NCBI GenBank assembly: GCA_025449115.1
Contig: JAHLKC010000029.1
Location: 186,001-250,000, forward strand
Reading direction: 5' to 3'
DNA from: Chytridium lagenaria
Lineage: Eukaryota; Chytridiomycota; Chytridiomycetes; Chytridiales; Chytridiaceae
Length of the DNA stretch: 64,000 nt
Shown here: positions 11,370 through 22,646 of the stretch, one piece after another
Numbering within the stretch: position 1 is the first letter of the stretch
How the letters are laid out: each line of letters opens with the position of its first letter
Translations under genes and position numbers: made by a program
The notes under the pieces: model-generated
What the model saw: the letters and a program-made list of their open reading frames with translations, nothing else
The model's database searches: none
What the model was told of the DNA's origin: nothing

Positions 11370-12543
11370 ATGTACCTCTCCACTCACCTGCACATCCTCC
11401 TTATTGCTATCGTCAGCTTAACCCTGAGGAGTACATGTGCACTCCCGCAGCAAACAGCAACAGCAAGGTAATGCTATGTCGCATGTCGTGCCATCGCGGT
11501 TGTGGCAACACATTCAGAACGACATTTGATTGGAGAGTATGGACATTTTCTAACTCCCCTATGCTCCACTGTAAACGATAACAACACAGTCATCGGAGTA
11601 ACGGAAGTTGATGGCGCTCTCTGCATTGGCCATCGTGGTTGGTCAGCAAAATACCCCGAGAACACGGTCGAGTCAGTGCGTAGAGCCTTCGAATTGGGAG
11701 CAGATGGAGCAAAGATTGACGTCCAGCTCACTGCTGATGGCGAGATCGTAGTCATCCATGACGATACCCTTGACAGAACCACGAATGGTACTGGAAGGGT
11801 TTCAAAACGGAACTGGTGAGTCTCAGAGATTCGACTTATATTTATACTTTTTTTTTAAAAGGTATGGATACATTGACTCGTTGGTCACCACTAAGGGAGG
11901 GGCTTCCGGTGCCTCGACTGAAGGACATTCTTGAGCTTCTTACCCTTGACGACACCACTGACGTCTTCATCTTGCTTGATATTAAGCCCGTTAACGGCGT
12001 CATCATCATTCCTATGATTTCCGAGATCATCAAGTCGTTCAAGTACGAGTTCCGCACCCAGGTTCAGTTGGGTGTTTGGACTTCAGAGTTAGTACTTTAT
12101 TTCTTCCGCGTTTTCTGACATTACTCGCCCAGATACCTGTCCCTTGTGAAAAAATATCTTCCACATGTCCTTGTGACGCACATTGGTAGGAAACATTGCT
12201 GACGTTTTGTTTTTGTTGGTAGGAAACATTGCTGACATTTTGTTTTATTTCGCTTTGTTTTGTTTTTCTTTTTTTGTTTTTTTTCTTAGGATATGATTTG
12301 AAGCATGCCGAAAGTTCTTTTGCTAGTGCAAATGCCTTCAGCATGTACTATCCTTCAGTCGTTGAAGACCGCAGCGGCTTTATCCGCCACATTCACAGGA
12401 AAGACAAATCTATATACGTTTGGCCGGTTGATGACGAGGAGGAGATGGAGAACGCCATAGACTCTATGGGTGTTGATGGACTTATCACTGACTATCCGGA
12501 CATTTGCCTTAATGTTAGGCGCGCTGGGTTGCGTCGGGATTAA
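11370..12543 (+). CDS. Glycerophosphodiester phosphodiesterase (GDPD family)
   Basis: Hydrolyses glycerophosphodiesters (or phosphatidylglycerol in the Pgc1-type branch) to glycerol 3-phosphate and an alcohol. Exon 1 gives a hydrophobic signal-like start (MYLSTHLHILLIAIVSLTL). Later exons show CIGHRGWSAKYPENTVES, VVIHDDTLDRTTNGTGRVS, GLPVPRLKDILELL, ILLDIKPVN, VLVTHIG and VDGLITDYPDICL, in family order. The catalytic His of HRG and of IHDD are present. The first acidic residue of the usual E-x-D metal pair is Lys (GAKIDV). The donor of exon 1 is not fixed (11431 or 11437 keep phase). The frame slips by one base in a G-run near 11897, between TTK and EGLPVPRL. The last intron carries a tandem duplication of its donor. 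Stop TAA at 12541; AATAAA at 12561. The lysine substitution and slip could mean loss of function. Confidence 0.85.
12183..12248 (+). repeat. 33-bp tandem duplication in the last GDPD intron
   Basis: GTAGGAAACATTGCTGAC occurs at 12186 and again at 12219 with matching flanks, a 33-bp period and one difference. The unit includes the splice donor, so the intron has two identical 5' splice sites. Only the first keeps the conserved THIG-YDLK reading. Confidence 0.8.
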
Positions 12544-12560
12544 GAGGCGTCACTCTCCAC

Positions 12561-12566
12561 AATAAA
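12561..12566 (+). terminator. Polyadenylation signal of GDPD gene
   Basis: AATAAA 18 nt after the TAA stop. Confidence 0.5.
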
Positions 12567-12642
12567 GTGTTTTGTTTCTTATGATGAACACCTCCTTACT
12601 TAACTCATAACCTGGTCATTAGGATACGAAAAATCTAAGTTG

Positions 12643-14476
12643 ATGGGCATGATTTTGGAGGAATCGACAACCCGAGAACATCATGCACTTGTTCAATCAA
12701 CAAAGGGGCAGCTAAGATGGGTATCCAGCCCCATTCATGCGAGGAAGGGCATCGTTCAGTTCTTGAAAGAGGCATTTCTTCCGGATGGATACCCACACAG
12801 CGTTTCGAAAGGTCTGTCATAAGGATGGCTGAACCATAACCTCTTCCAGACTACACATCTTACCAAATATTCGACACCCTCCAGGCGTTTTGTTCAAACG
12901 TTACAGGTTTGTGGACCTGAACCTTTAGTCTTTGAAGGAGGTGAAGATTTGATACAGTCTTATTAATTTGATAAGGATTATTGGCGACTCGCGTGGGTTT
13001 TCAAGTTTCAATAACTCGATCTTTGACCAACTCATTTAGGCGACGTTTCAAAGATTAGGCGTAGGGTAAGCTCACATAGTTTACCAAGTATGTGATATTG
13101 AATTTTCTCGTAGGGATTCAGCGGCAACCCCACTTGCGGCCACATTAACATGGGTATACATAACGCAACTGAGTTTTAAACGACTAAGTCAATACGCGAA
13201 ACAAGGTCTTGAAAGACGGTACAGGTATGATAAGTACAATATTATACGCCTGGCTCTTCAGTTTTGACATTGATGGTAAGTCTTCCTTATGAGAAGATTA
13301 ACACATACTAAATACTGACTCAAGCCAACACAAAACGATGGCGCTTTTTTGCTGATATCTTTAATGACGCGGGCACATTTATGGAAGTTCTTGCACCATC
13401 CCTTCCTCGTGAGCTGTTTTTACCGATAGTTTGCCTTGCGACTGTTTTTAAAGGATTATGTGGAGTGGCTGCTGGAGCCACGAAAGCGGCCTTGTCGCAG
13501 CATTTTGCTGTTCATGATAATGTAGCAGGTCTGCTTCCTCTTCTTTCTTGTTTTATGTGACTTGTTAACACCTGTGTTTCTAATTATGTTCTTAATTAGA
13601 TCTAAATGCCAAAGATGGAAGGTAAAATAGTGACGCTATATATTTGAATAATTACAAGTATTCAGCCAAGAGACGATTGTGGGACTAGTCGGCATGCTGG
13701 TAAGCGAGCCGTATTTGCTTTCCAGCTTGTTAACCAGGCCGTTTTCTCAGATTGGCTCTTACATCGTTCAATGGGTTTCCGGCACATTCTCCACCTGGCT
13801 CTGCTTCGTAAGCTACATATTTTCCAACCTTTAATAACATGACATAGCTTATTTTCACAGCCCTACACCTTGTCTTCAACTACTTTGCCGTTCGATCCGT
13901 CGTATTGCCCACACTCAACACCCAACGCGCCTTCATTCTTATATCTCAATACATCAAAACTCAAAAGGTGATGTCTTTGGAAACCATTGCGAAGCGTGAA
14001 AAGTTGGTATGGCGGTCTCCTTCGTGGATAAGGATGGGAGTTTCTTTGTTGGAGATTGTAGAGATATGGCAGCCGAAAGAAGGTGTAACGAAAGATTTAA
14101 GTAAGTTTTTAAGTTATTATATTACGTATGTAGCTCTAATTATATTGAAGTCGATAATCTCATCTCCAACCCTCATCACCCTACTTACACCCTCTTCTCC
14201 GCTTCCCCAATCCGCTCGATAACTTCGTCCCCTCCCCATCCTCTCATTCTCATATCCTTTCGTAAAAATGTTACATCTATTGATATTCTTCGCGCCTACT
14301 TCCACGCCCTCCATCTCTCTTTTTCTCCACACGACACCAACGAGGCAGATATTCTTATCTCCTTTCGCATCTTCATGGATGACGCTAGAAAGGCTGGATG
14401 GATCATCGATCATGCGGCGAGAAACCGGATTCACACTGGTGAATGGAGGTGGTCTGTGAAAGAAAGGAGGGATTGA
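12643..14476 (+). CDS. RUS (root UVB sensitive, DUF647) family protein
   Basis: Multi-exon gene for a RUS/DUF647 protein. Plant members act in vitamin B6 and UV-B responses; the fungal role is unknown. Exon 1 ends in FLPDGYPHSVSK. Later exons give DYTSYQIFDTLQAFCSNVTG, SAATPLAATLTW, VLKDGTGMISTILYAWLF, ANTKRWRFFADIFND, GVAAGATKAALSQHFA, the SQETIVGLVGML and IGSYIVQWVSG block, and ALHLVFNYFAVRSVV, all in family order. The last exon ends GWIIDHAARNRIHTGEWRW and closes with TGA at 14474. The piece between VTG and SAATPL was not resolved (about 12907-13110). The junction at 13809 (TTC|GTAAGC) is one base out of phase, so an indel or unrecognised micro-exon is likely. Several hydrophobic segments fit a membrane-associated protein. 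Confidence 0.88.
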
Positions 14477-15341
14477 GTGTGTATATCTACTGCGATGTTT
14501 TAATCGTATAAAGTTTATTTTAGCAAATATATTAAATACGTAACTGCTATTCATCATTGAGTTTAAAGTTTTGTATTCAGTGACTGACTATACAGATGAC
14601 AAACCACAATTGTTTTGTTGTGTGGGGAATGAAATACGTTCATGCATAACAGCAACTATCGGCCGAACAACGGCGTAATAAAATAGCCATAAACACCATG
14701 GCAGAAATGTGAGAGGAAGAAAAAGGCACCAAACGAATGAAACACGAAGAAAGAAAGCTAAGGGCTACGCAAACATTGTTGTTCTTTTCTCTCCATCCAG
14801 ACTCTTGTTGAAGGCAACTAAATAAGACGGGATAACAGGAGTGAACAAAACACAACGCCAAAAGAAGAAGAAGAAAAGGGAAAAAAGGAAGAGGGAGGAG
14901 GGAAGGAAGGAAGGAAGGAGGGAAGAAAAACCAAGAAAAAAAACAGCTAACACAAAGAAAAAAGAAGTTAAGTCAGGCAGGGGTTTGGGTCGATTCTAAA
15001 AGAGCAATCAGAGGCTCCTTTCAGGAAAACAATAAATATTTAAAAGTAAGATACCTTCCTCCCATACCCAACTAGGATAAAAGGAGAAGAGGAAGAATTT
15101 CGGCTGTGGTGAAGAAGAAGTGAGAAAAAGGACCAAAGAGAATGTGAAGAAAAAAGAAATAAAACAGCAAGGCAAAGTTCAAATCATGACAAAGAAGTGG
15201 TCGAGACTTCTCCTTTCAAATCATCTTGAAAGATGCCCAGAGCATAAATGTATAGCACGGAATGCGGTTTTCGCTGTAACGAAAACGCAAGAAGAGACGG
15301 AAAAGAACAGGCAAGGCAGCCAAAGAAGCTAATTAACTGCC
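14477..15341. other. Purine-rich intergenic region with GGAA microsatellite
   Basis: The + strand is strongly purine-rich over about 14860-14960, with a short (GGAA)n array near 14900-14920 and more AAG-rich sequence at 15100-15150. No coding region is supported. Confidence 0.5.
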
Positions 15342-17701
15342 TCAACTCGCCAGCACCATGCTCATCCTGGGTCTCGGAGACCCCACACTTCCAACCCCAC
15401 TCAAGACCATCCCTAAAGGCGATGCCGACTCTGCACTCCCATCCTCACTCGCAGCTGACGATGAAGAGCACACGGTTGAAGTAACTGAAGGTGTTGAGCT
15501 AGACCACGTTCCGTCGGTCCCCCCTCCCCCACTGTGTTGGCTATTATGTTGCCTTAGTCTCCCGTACGTCCTCGGGATCGAGTCTCGCCGACACTGCGAA
15601 AGGACAGCCTTTGAGCCCTTGGTCCTCGGCGGGGCTGACGGTGATCGCCTTCCGGAACCAGTTGCCGGCCATCTCGTGAGATGCGGACGTGAGCCCAATC
15701 ATGCCGTAGTTTGCTGAAGGATCCGGGTAATGGTGCGGGTGCAAGTATCCCTGTCCAAACGCAGTAGCGCCATACAAAGAATGTGGCCCATTCCCCACAG
15801 ATGGAGACGATGATTTGACATTTATTCCATCCACTCCTGTCGTTGAGGAAGCTTTGGACCCACCGCCAGAAGACTCGTGTCGATGATGACTGCCTTGCCG
15901 TCCCCGTGACGTTTGCGGACGCTCGTCGTGAAGAGCATCCCGTAAGGCGGATGAGCAAAGTGGGGATAGTACATGGGGTGGTACGGAGGAAAGTAATTGT
16001 GCTGTCCAGGCCATTGGTGAGATGGGAATATGCCGGCTGAAGCAGAATGCCCGTACGGCATGTTAAAATAGGAATGCGACGGGTAGCCATGGTGAAATGC
16101 AAGGTGAGGCGGATAGTTTGGCGCACCTAAAGCGCCAGAACTTTGTGTAGTTTGATGGGATATGGGACGATTATGTCTGTGAGATGCGACCGCGAGCGGG
16201 GAACCAGCCCCAGGGACCTTAAAAAATGAGTGGACGGTTGTCTTCAAGCCATCCATCTGAGCTTTCTCGACTTGCCTTTGTCTTCGTCCGAGTGGCCCCA
16301 GCACTCGGAGGTGATGTTGGACTGGGAAACGAAGGCGAGTGCGGCAGGCTTGGCGAATATTTCCAATCCCTTGTTGGTTGAATGGGCGACAGCTTGTCTT
16401 TTTCTCGGACCGGCGGCGTTTGCCGTTGGCGTGGCAACTGCACATCCTTTCCTGCTGCTTCCTTGGGCGACCTCTGAAATCCATTCTCTCTCTTTAACGC
16501 TTGTGCAGTTCCAAGTCCTTTTTGACGTACCCTCAGCTCTTCACACGCGTGAATTAAAAGCTGCCGTGTTGCAACATCAGGAAGCGAAGGAACTGGGGGA
16601 ATTTTTCAGCCAACGTGTTGAGCAATGAGTCCACCGAACGACCACTCCGAGGAAGCCAGCTGCCTCGACCACGCCCTCCTCCACTACTGGTCGTAGACGG
16701 CGATTTTGGGCTGGACGGAGTTGAAGAGAAGGATGACTGACTATCACAAAGCGTGGTTCCAGTAGACGACGAGCTTCCTCGCATGTGTCTTTTCTTGACG
16801 ATTACTGAATCCGCAACGCTGGCTGCAACCGACATTCTCCATTGGTGAGGCGACATGTATCCAGAAACAGCCTCCATCATGGGCAGGACATGTTCAATTG
16901 ACTTTCTCGGCATCTCCGGTACCCCTCTGTTCTCCGGAATGTTCCCCAACGCCACCAGAGTCGAGCCTGGTTGAGCCGGCACATTCGTACCGCTGCTCTC
17001 GTCAGGCGTAGAGGGCGAAATAACAATCTGGATATTCTGCAGCTCCACCTCTCTGCCGTGATCTTTTCCGTCGCGAACTTGAGGCTTTGGCCTCTTGAAT
17101 AACTTATCAATCCGCTCTCGGGCACGGCTCCCCCGCTCCCACTTTTGATTCTTTAGCCACCGAAATATAAACACGATGAACACCAAGGCGAGAGGACCAA
17201 GACGCTCGCAAGTGCAATAATCGCGATGATGTTGAATGTTATCATACTCGTGCCGGAGAGGGTTCGGGGGGCATGCATGAGCGAAAGTAGTGGATAGTGC
17301 TTGAAGACAATGGATTCTAACGCTAAGCTTGACTCTAACAGCAGCACCGAGTTTGGTTTGGTCCCTTTAGCAAACAGTCTCCTTTCTGTTCATTTACGAA
17401 GTGAAAGGATGTCAGTGGGACATGTTCGAAGCAGCTTCAAACCAGAAATAGAGAGCTGAACAGTCAGAACCAACTCAGCACGCACCTGTCGACTAAAGCT
17501 AATGCTGTCCACCTCAACGATGCCAAAATTACAGACAGTACGTACGAACGATATGGTAATTTGCTGTCAGCTGTTGCAAAGATCGATGCCTTCCTTCAAG
17601 TCAAGAAGAGTCTTCTTTGAAGGCGAAGGTTGTCGATTGCCTCCTAAGAGTTGATTAAGAAAGAGGCCGAAGCAAACCAGGTACCATGAGATTGTCGACA
17701 T
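15342..17701 (-). pseudogene. Single-pass membrane protein gene, frame-broken
   Basis: From about 17701 the minus strand gives a signal peptide (MSTISWYLVCFGLFLNQLLGG) and an extracellular part with a few Cys. A transmembrane helix (MITFNIIAIIALASVLVL joined to ALVFIVFIFRW) and a long basic, Ser/Pro-rich cytoplasmic tail follow. Later blocks include VATRQLLIHACEELRVRQKGLGTAQALKRE, a His/Tyr/Pro-rich stretch near 15950-16150 and a Ser/Gly-rich end. No family is recognised. In-frame TGAs occur at 17567-17569 and 17390-17392. The frame changes inside the helix near 17190, at a G/C run near 16596, at an A/T run at 16221-16226, and near 15940. The blocks read on smoothly across each change. It is either a pseudogene or a gene damaged by assembly indels. 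The C-terminus is uncertain (15342 or 15544). Confidence 0.5.
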
Positions 17702-18271
17702 GGGCTGGTGAGGTTGTAAACGATGGGGGGGCTGGCGTTTATTTTTTAATATCAAAGAATAAAATTAAAAGATACGCCAAGGGCTCCTCATTTGCTCGTT
17801 CAACCCTTCCCCTCCCCCCTTGCAGGTTGAGACATCTCTCATAATGCATGCCTTCGTCATCTCATGGGTTATGTCACTAGCAATCCTTGTCGTGTCGGTG
17901 AGGGGGGGTGGTTGCTTTGTGTGACAACAAAGGGTCCCAATTGCAAAAACCCGTTTGAAGAACAAGCTTGATGGTGGAGTATGGTTGTTGTGATTAAGGA
18001 ATTGGAGGCGTCTCAAGCCAACAAAAGTGCACCAGGTACCTTCTGCTTCCTTTGATCAAAGGATGCATTTATGGTATGTTGGTTTGAGTGAAAAAAGCAC
18101 ACTATTGTGCTTCATCGAGAGTGCCCAATAATGCACGTAAATTGACATAAGGTAGAGCCATGTAAACGGCGTTTATTTTTTCGGAGTACGCTGGACTGTA
18201 TCGCCGCTTCAATTACTTGATGATCTGCTTAAGTTAATGGGGATGTTGCGGTATTCTTGCAAATTTGTTGC
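17702..18271. other. Intergenic region
   Basis: Separates the minus-strand membrane protein gene from the plus-strand NAXD gene and should hold both promoters. I see no ORF with support and no clear TATA box. Confidence 0.4.
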
Positions 18272-19624
18272 ATGTTATTGCGCATGGGAGCTGAGAACCT
18301 TTACTCGTTGTTAAGATCTCTGGCTCCGCCGCTTTCATATGAGCTTCACAAAGGCCAGGCGGGCCGTATTCTGATTATTGGAGGAAGTGAGGAATACACA
18401 GGAGCACCATTCTACGCCGGCATGTCGGCGCTCAAAATGGTACGCCGTTGCAAGGAGTCTCGTATCATTGAACTTGCTTGACATAATAAACTATAAAGGG
18501 TACGGATATATGCCATGTCATCTGTGAGAAGAGCGCTGCAACAGTCATCAAGGTTTTTTGTAGCTAAAACTTCCCGTCCATCCATGGCTTACCTTTTCTA
18601 AAGAGCTACTCTCCCGATCTCATTGTGCATCCGTACTTGCGGGGCTCACAGTACTTGCAGGGCTCACAGTAAGTAATTATCGATATGATCAACATTTAAT
18701 GGTTAAAGATCTGGAGCAGCTTTCAACATTTTCGATATTATTGCAAAGTGTGAAAGCGTTGCCGAGAGGGTTCATGTCGCCGTCATTGGACCAGGACTCT
18801 CAAGGGACACCGTGGTGCTACAAACTGTAAAGAGAGTGCTGAAGCGGCTTAAGATTTTAAATATGCCCATCGTTCTGGACGCGGTGGGTAGCTAGATGTT
18901 TTAGTTTGTGCCAGAGAATCTTGTATTTTAACCGGAAACTAAAAACAGGACGGACTTTTCATGGTGCAAGAGGATCCGGAATGTATCCGGAATTATCAAA
19001 ATGCCGTGCTTACACCAAACGTAGCTGAATTTCGTAGATTATGCGAGAAAGTAGGTCCTCGATCACTGCTTTATTATTAACGGGCCATGAAAAGATGAAC
19101 CTTAAGGGTTCGGACGCGACAGCGGAAAATCTTAGCAGATCGCTTGGCGTGACAGTGTTCGAAAAAGGCGGCACAGATGTCATCACAGACGGAAGTGTCA
19201 GTAAGTACTATATTTTAATAATTAAGGCGGACCCCACTAATAATCCGTTAATTTAGCTTTAAGGTGTGATGAACAAGGAAGTCCCCGTCGTTGCGGTGGC
19301 CAAGGAGACGTTTTGGCGGGAACCATCGCCGCCTTTCTTGCGTGGGGCAAACTATGGGGAGCGTAAGTATCCTGTGTCTTCCAAAAAAAACAAAAAAACA
19401 AACATCTTTTATTATACGTTAATACTTTTCTTATTGGCTGCAGTTCTTTGACAGAATCTCACCCTCCCCTTTCACTTCTTGCATGCTTTGGTGCCGCAAC
19501 GGTTACAAGGAGGTGCTCTAGGCTAGCATTCGAAAAGAACGGAAGAAGCATGACCGCCTCAGATCTTGTGAGCGCCATACCCGCTGTTTCAAGCCAGCTC
19601 TTGGAAGACGCCACTAAGCTTTAG
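18272..19624 (+). CDS. NAXD: ATP-dependent NAD(P)HX dehydratase
   Basis: Repairs hydrated NADH and NADPH using ATP, restoring the coenzymes together with the epimerase NAXE. The ribokinase-like fold is complete. It shows a [14 protein letters not shown] nucleotide-loop region, the [13 protein letters not shown] block, [52 protein letters not shown] and the catalytic [18 protein letters not shown], then a C-terminal [26 protein letters not shown] helix region. About seven exons join by GT-AG introns with matched phases to a TAG at 19622. The start is ATG 18272 or 18284. An 18-bp tandem duplication at the end of one exon adds six residues after YLRGSQ. No transit peptide is evident, so a cytosolic place is likely. 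Confidence 0.93.
18633..18668 (+). repeat. 18-bp tandem duplication at an NAXD exon end
   Basis: Two near-identical 18-mers (18633-18650 and 18651-18668, one difference) directly precede the donor GTAAGT at 18669. Each unit starts with GT. The duplication is in frame and would add YLQGSQ in a surface loop. Confidence 0.8.
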
Positions 19625-20104
19625 CAAGCATGCAACCATTGCATTCAAATAAATATTTGCAATGAATAGACCAAAGCTCGTGAAACTTAAGAGACCTCAC
19701 ATACATGACTGTTAAGTTCATATTAATTCGCGTCATCAATCCCCAGAAAAGCTTGGATGCATATGTAGATAAGAAGAAATACAGTAGTAAAAAAAAAAAT
19801 GGAAAAATTCGCAAAATGCGTTATGGGGCTTCGTTTTCAAGTACAAAAAAGGAAAACACAAAAAGGCGACTGGATAGGTAAAACATGAAGCCCAAAAAGC
19901 AAAATTAAAGTAAGTTCCAATAGAGCAAACCGAAAGAGCAGTGATTTACTGGAGGATGAGATTCGAGTAAGTGAATGTGTAAAAAGAGTAAGGATAGTGA
20001 GTGTGATGAGTTGATGGTTGATGATAAGCCGGTCTCAAGATGGCGGTTTTTTCAAAGATCTAATGGTGTAATGTTTCAGTCTTCGATCCTCTAGAAAAGT
20101 TCAT

Positions 20105-22646
20105 TTACTTACGCCCATCATTAGCATCGGCCGCAAACGTCTCCTCGACAACCCCAAGATGCAATATTCTCGATCCACTAGGAAAGGAAGCAGTTCAAAT
20201 AGCTGCCAACGAAGATGCAATTAAATCTAAGCTCACCTCTCACAAACGGGGTCAACGCTTTTACCAATAACAACACCGTCTTCAGGCGCGTAGTAAGTCC
20301 TCACAAGACCTCCGAAGAGCGAATGTATATATGCGATAGGTTCCCCCTTTCTAACCCAAGTGTAAATTTCAGGCACCACGGAAAGAACACCGCCTTTGTC
20401 GGCAAAGATCCAAAAAGACCGACTGCAGATGACCGGCTCGTATTCAGGAAGATCGGGCTCGCTCGGAACCCTACAATGCAAGTTTGATAGAATTCGTAAG
20501 ATAGTCATGCGAGGGAGACGAAAGGCAAGCAAGGATAGACTTACATTTTGAGGTGGCAAAGGATATTCGTGACGCCGCTAATATACCATTATCATATTAG
20601 AAAGTATCTACTATAACAGCGCAAGCCAAACTTACAGCAACGCGTTCTTCACAAAACGCTTTTGAAATCTCGACGGGTCTCCAATCTCCACTGTAATAGC
20701 AGCGATTCCTCGATCCATCGCCGCCCCTCGAAGACTCCCGTCCGGGCTTTTATTATGCACAATAATTTGCGGATTTTGAAGGGACGCCATCTTCCGCGTT
20801 CTCGGGTTCAGCATATCCGCTCTCACATACAAGGAATTGACCCTACCCCTTGAAGCAGTGTGAAGGTCGAGCAAATAGTCGAGATTGCGAACAATGCGTT
20901 CCATCAAATTATGGGCGTAGACTTGAGGCGCGGAGCCATTGGGCTTACCGGGAAGAATGCGATTCAGGTCGGTACCTTCAGAATAACCACGCTGAGATCG
21001 AAGGTAGCCTGGGGTATTGGTGACGGGGATGGCGACAAGAGTGCCGTGTAGAGCCTGCGTTCAAATTTTCGATTACGTATTAAAGCGAGGCATAAAAAAA
21101 CTGCCATGAAAAAAAACAACATGGTGAAACAGACCTTGCAATTAAGCTCGCGGATGAGACGGTGAATGAGTGGGATTCCGTTAAGCTCATTTCCATGCTA
21201 AAAAAAATGGGAAAATAAAGTTTAAACATGTTATTACTAAGAAAGAAAACAAGTATTGATAACAATCGAAAGCATACCAGAGCTGCAGTAATGCCGACGA
21301 CAGGTCCAGCCTTGACGCCTTTGGCAACGATGACGGGGATGCGAATAGGGCTATTTAAGCCATCCTCAGCAAGAGCCACCCACATCCGTGAGACAGCACC
21401 ACCAGGAAGCGCTTGAAGGTCCAAGTGTGCCATTGTGGGAATATCCTATTCATTTATCTTTCGTATTAAATCTTCTTGTCTCAAATAACTTCTTTATAAG
21501 CCCCGAGCAAAGCAAGAAAGATCCTCCAAATAACTAAGGCCTACCTCCTGATCTAAAATAGGCAGCTCTTCGGTCGGCTCCAATGAAACAGGTGGTATGC
21601 GCTTTCTCCAAAGCTTTTTTCTAAAGGTAAGAACAGAAAATTTCTGAAAAGAGAGCACAGACCTGCTTAGCATCCGACAGCATCCTCTCGTCCATTTCAC
21701 TTTTGGCAAACCGATAATCTGCCACAAGGACCCATAGTTTCGCGATCGCTTCATCATCATATGCTTGTCGAACTTTTTCATGATTCTGGCAAGCAAGTGG
21801 ACAATAATGTGATTAGTATAATGAAATAGTGAAGATGAAAAAAACAAAGCTAACTTTTTAATCCAGCCAAATTAGTTTTGGAAAAGTCTAGGAGATTCTC
21901 AAGCATGCCGATGAGCTCGGCCATCTCTTCATCTGCAAGTCAGTAAAAATAAGTTCGCAACATGTGGCACAATCAAATGCAAGTCATAAGTTCGAAAAGA
22001 ATCGAACCCCAGAATCCAAAAACAGAAGTTCTGATGGAACAGGATACAATCTTTTAAATGAGTGATGTTGTTCAAGCATGAATAAAGAGCTTCATTGCTC
22101 ACACAGTGACCGAGTATTTTCACAAAAATACACCCTTTTAAAAAGAGCAGGAGAGGTCAAACGGAGTACCCACCATGCTCCTTGTCCTCATCAGATTTTC
22201 AGGTACCCACGGTATGGAAAGACGTATCAAGGCCGTGTTGCCTTCACTTTCCTTCATCTCGTACCAATTGACCTTCTTAGCCTCCGCGGCCATGTCGGTG
22301 GTAAACTCCTTGATCAGAATGGGCTTCAACTCATCCTTTTCTTCCTCTTTGGCTTCCTGCAGTTTTTCAGCGTTGGTTTTTATTGTCTTTTTGAGCGCCT
22401 TGACTGCATCAATAAATGTCAGCTTACCATTAGGCAACGGAAGTAGTACTCGTCCATTGTATATAAAATAGAATGGCGGGAGCGAAAGATTGGATGGAAG
22501 GCAAGGAACATCCTCAAACATGACGAGAGAAGTGAAGGAGAAGGTGGCGACGCAATTGAAAGCAAAGGGTGACGGGAACCTACAGTCAATGTAATGATCC
22601 CTCCATGCTGGAATGGCCCGAAGAGCGAGCTGCTTTGAAACTTCAT
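20105..22646 (-). CDS. SPX domain-succinylglutamate desuccinylase/aspartoacylase fusion
   Basis: The 5' part (22646 to about 21500) encodes an SPX domain. MKF-KQLALRAIPAWRDHYID spliced to FKALKKTIK forms the first helices. NLLDFSKTNLAGLK and IMKKFDKHMM give the Lys-rich helix that in SPX proteins binds inositol pyrophosphates. The 3' part is an AstE/AspA zinc deacylase, with PVIVAKGVKAGPVVGITAAL, HGNELNG (Zn His/Glu), the TNTPGYL and RGYSEGTDLNR blocks, LLDLHTASRGR (Zn His), AAITVEIGDP (catalytic Glu) and a beta barrel ending LHLGVVEETFAA. Exon phases run from the SPX part through SLEPTEELPILDQE into DIPTMAHLDLQALPGG. No promoter or gap separates them. Two one-base slips sit in homopolymers (T-run at 22638-22640, A-run at 21855-21859). 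The alternative is two genes with the second starting at ATG 21433. The substrate is unknown. Confidence 0.72.
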
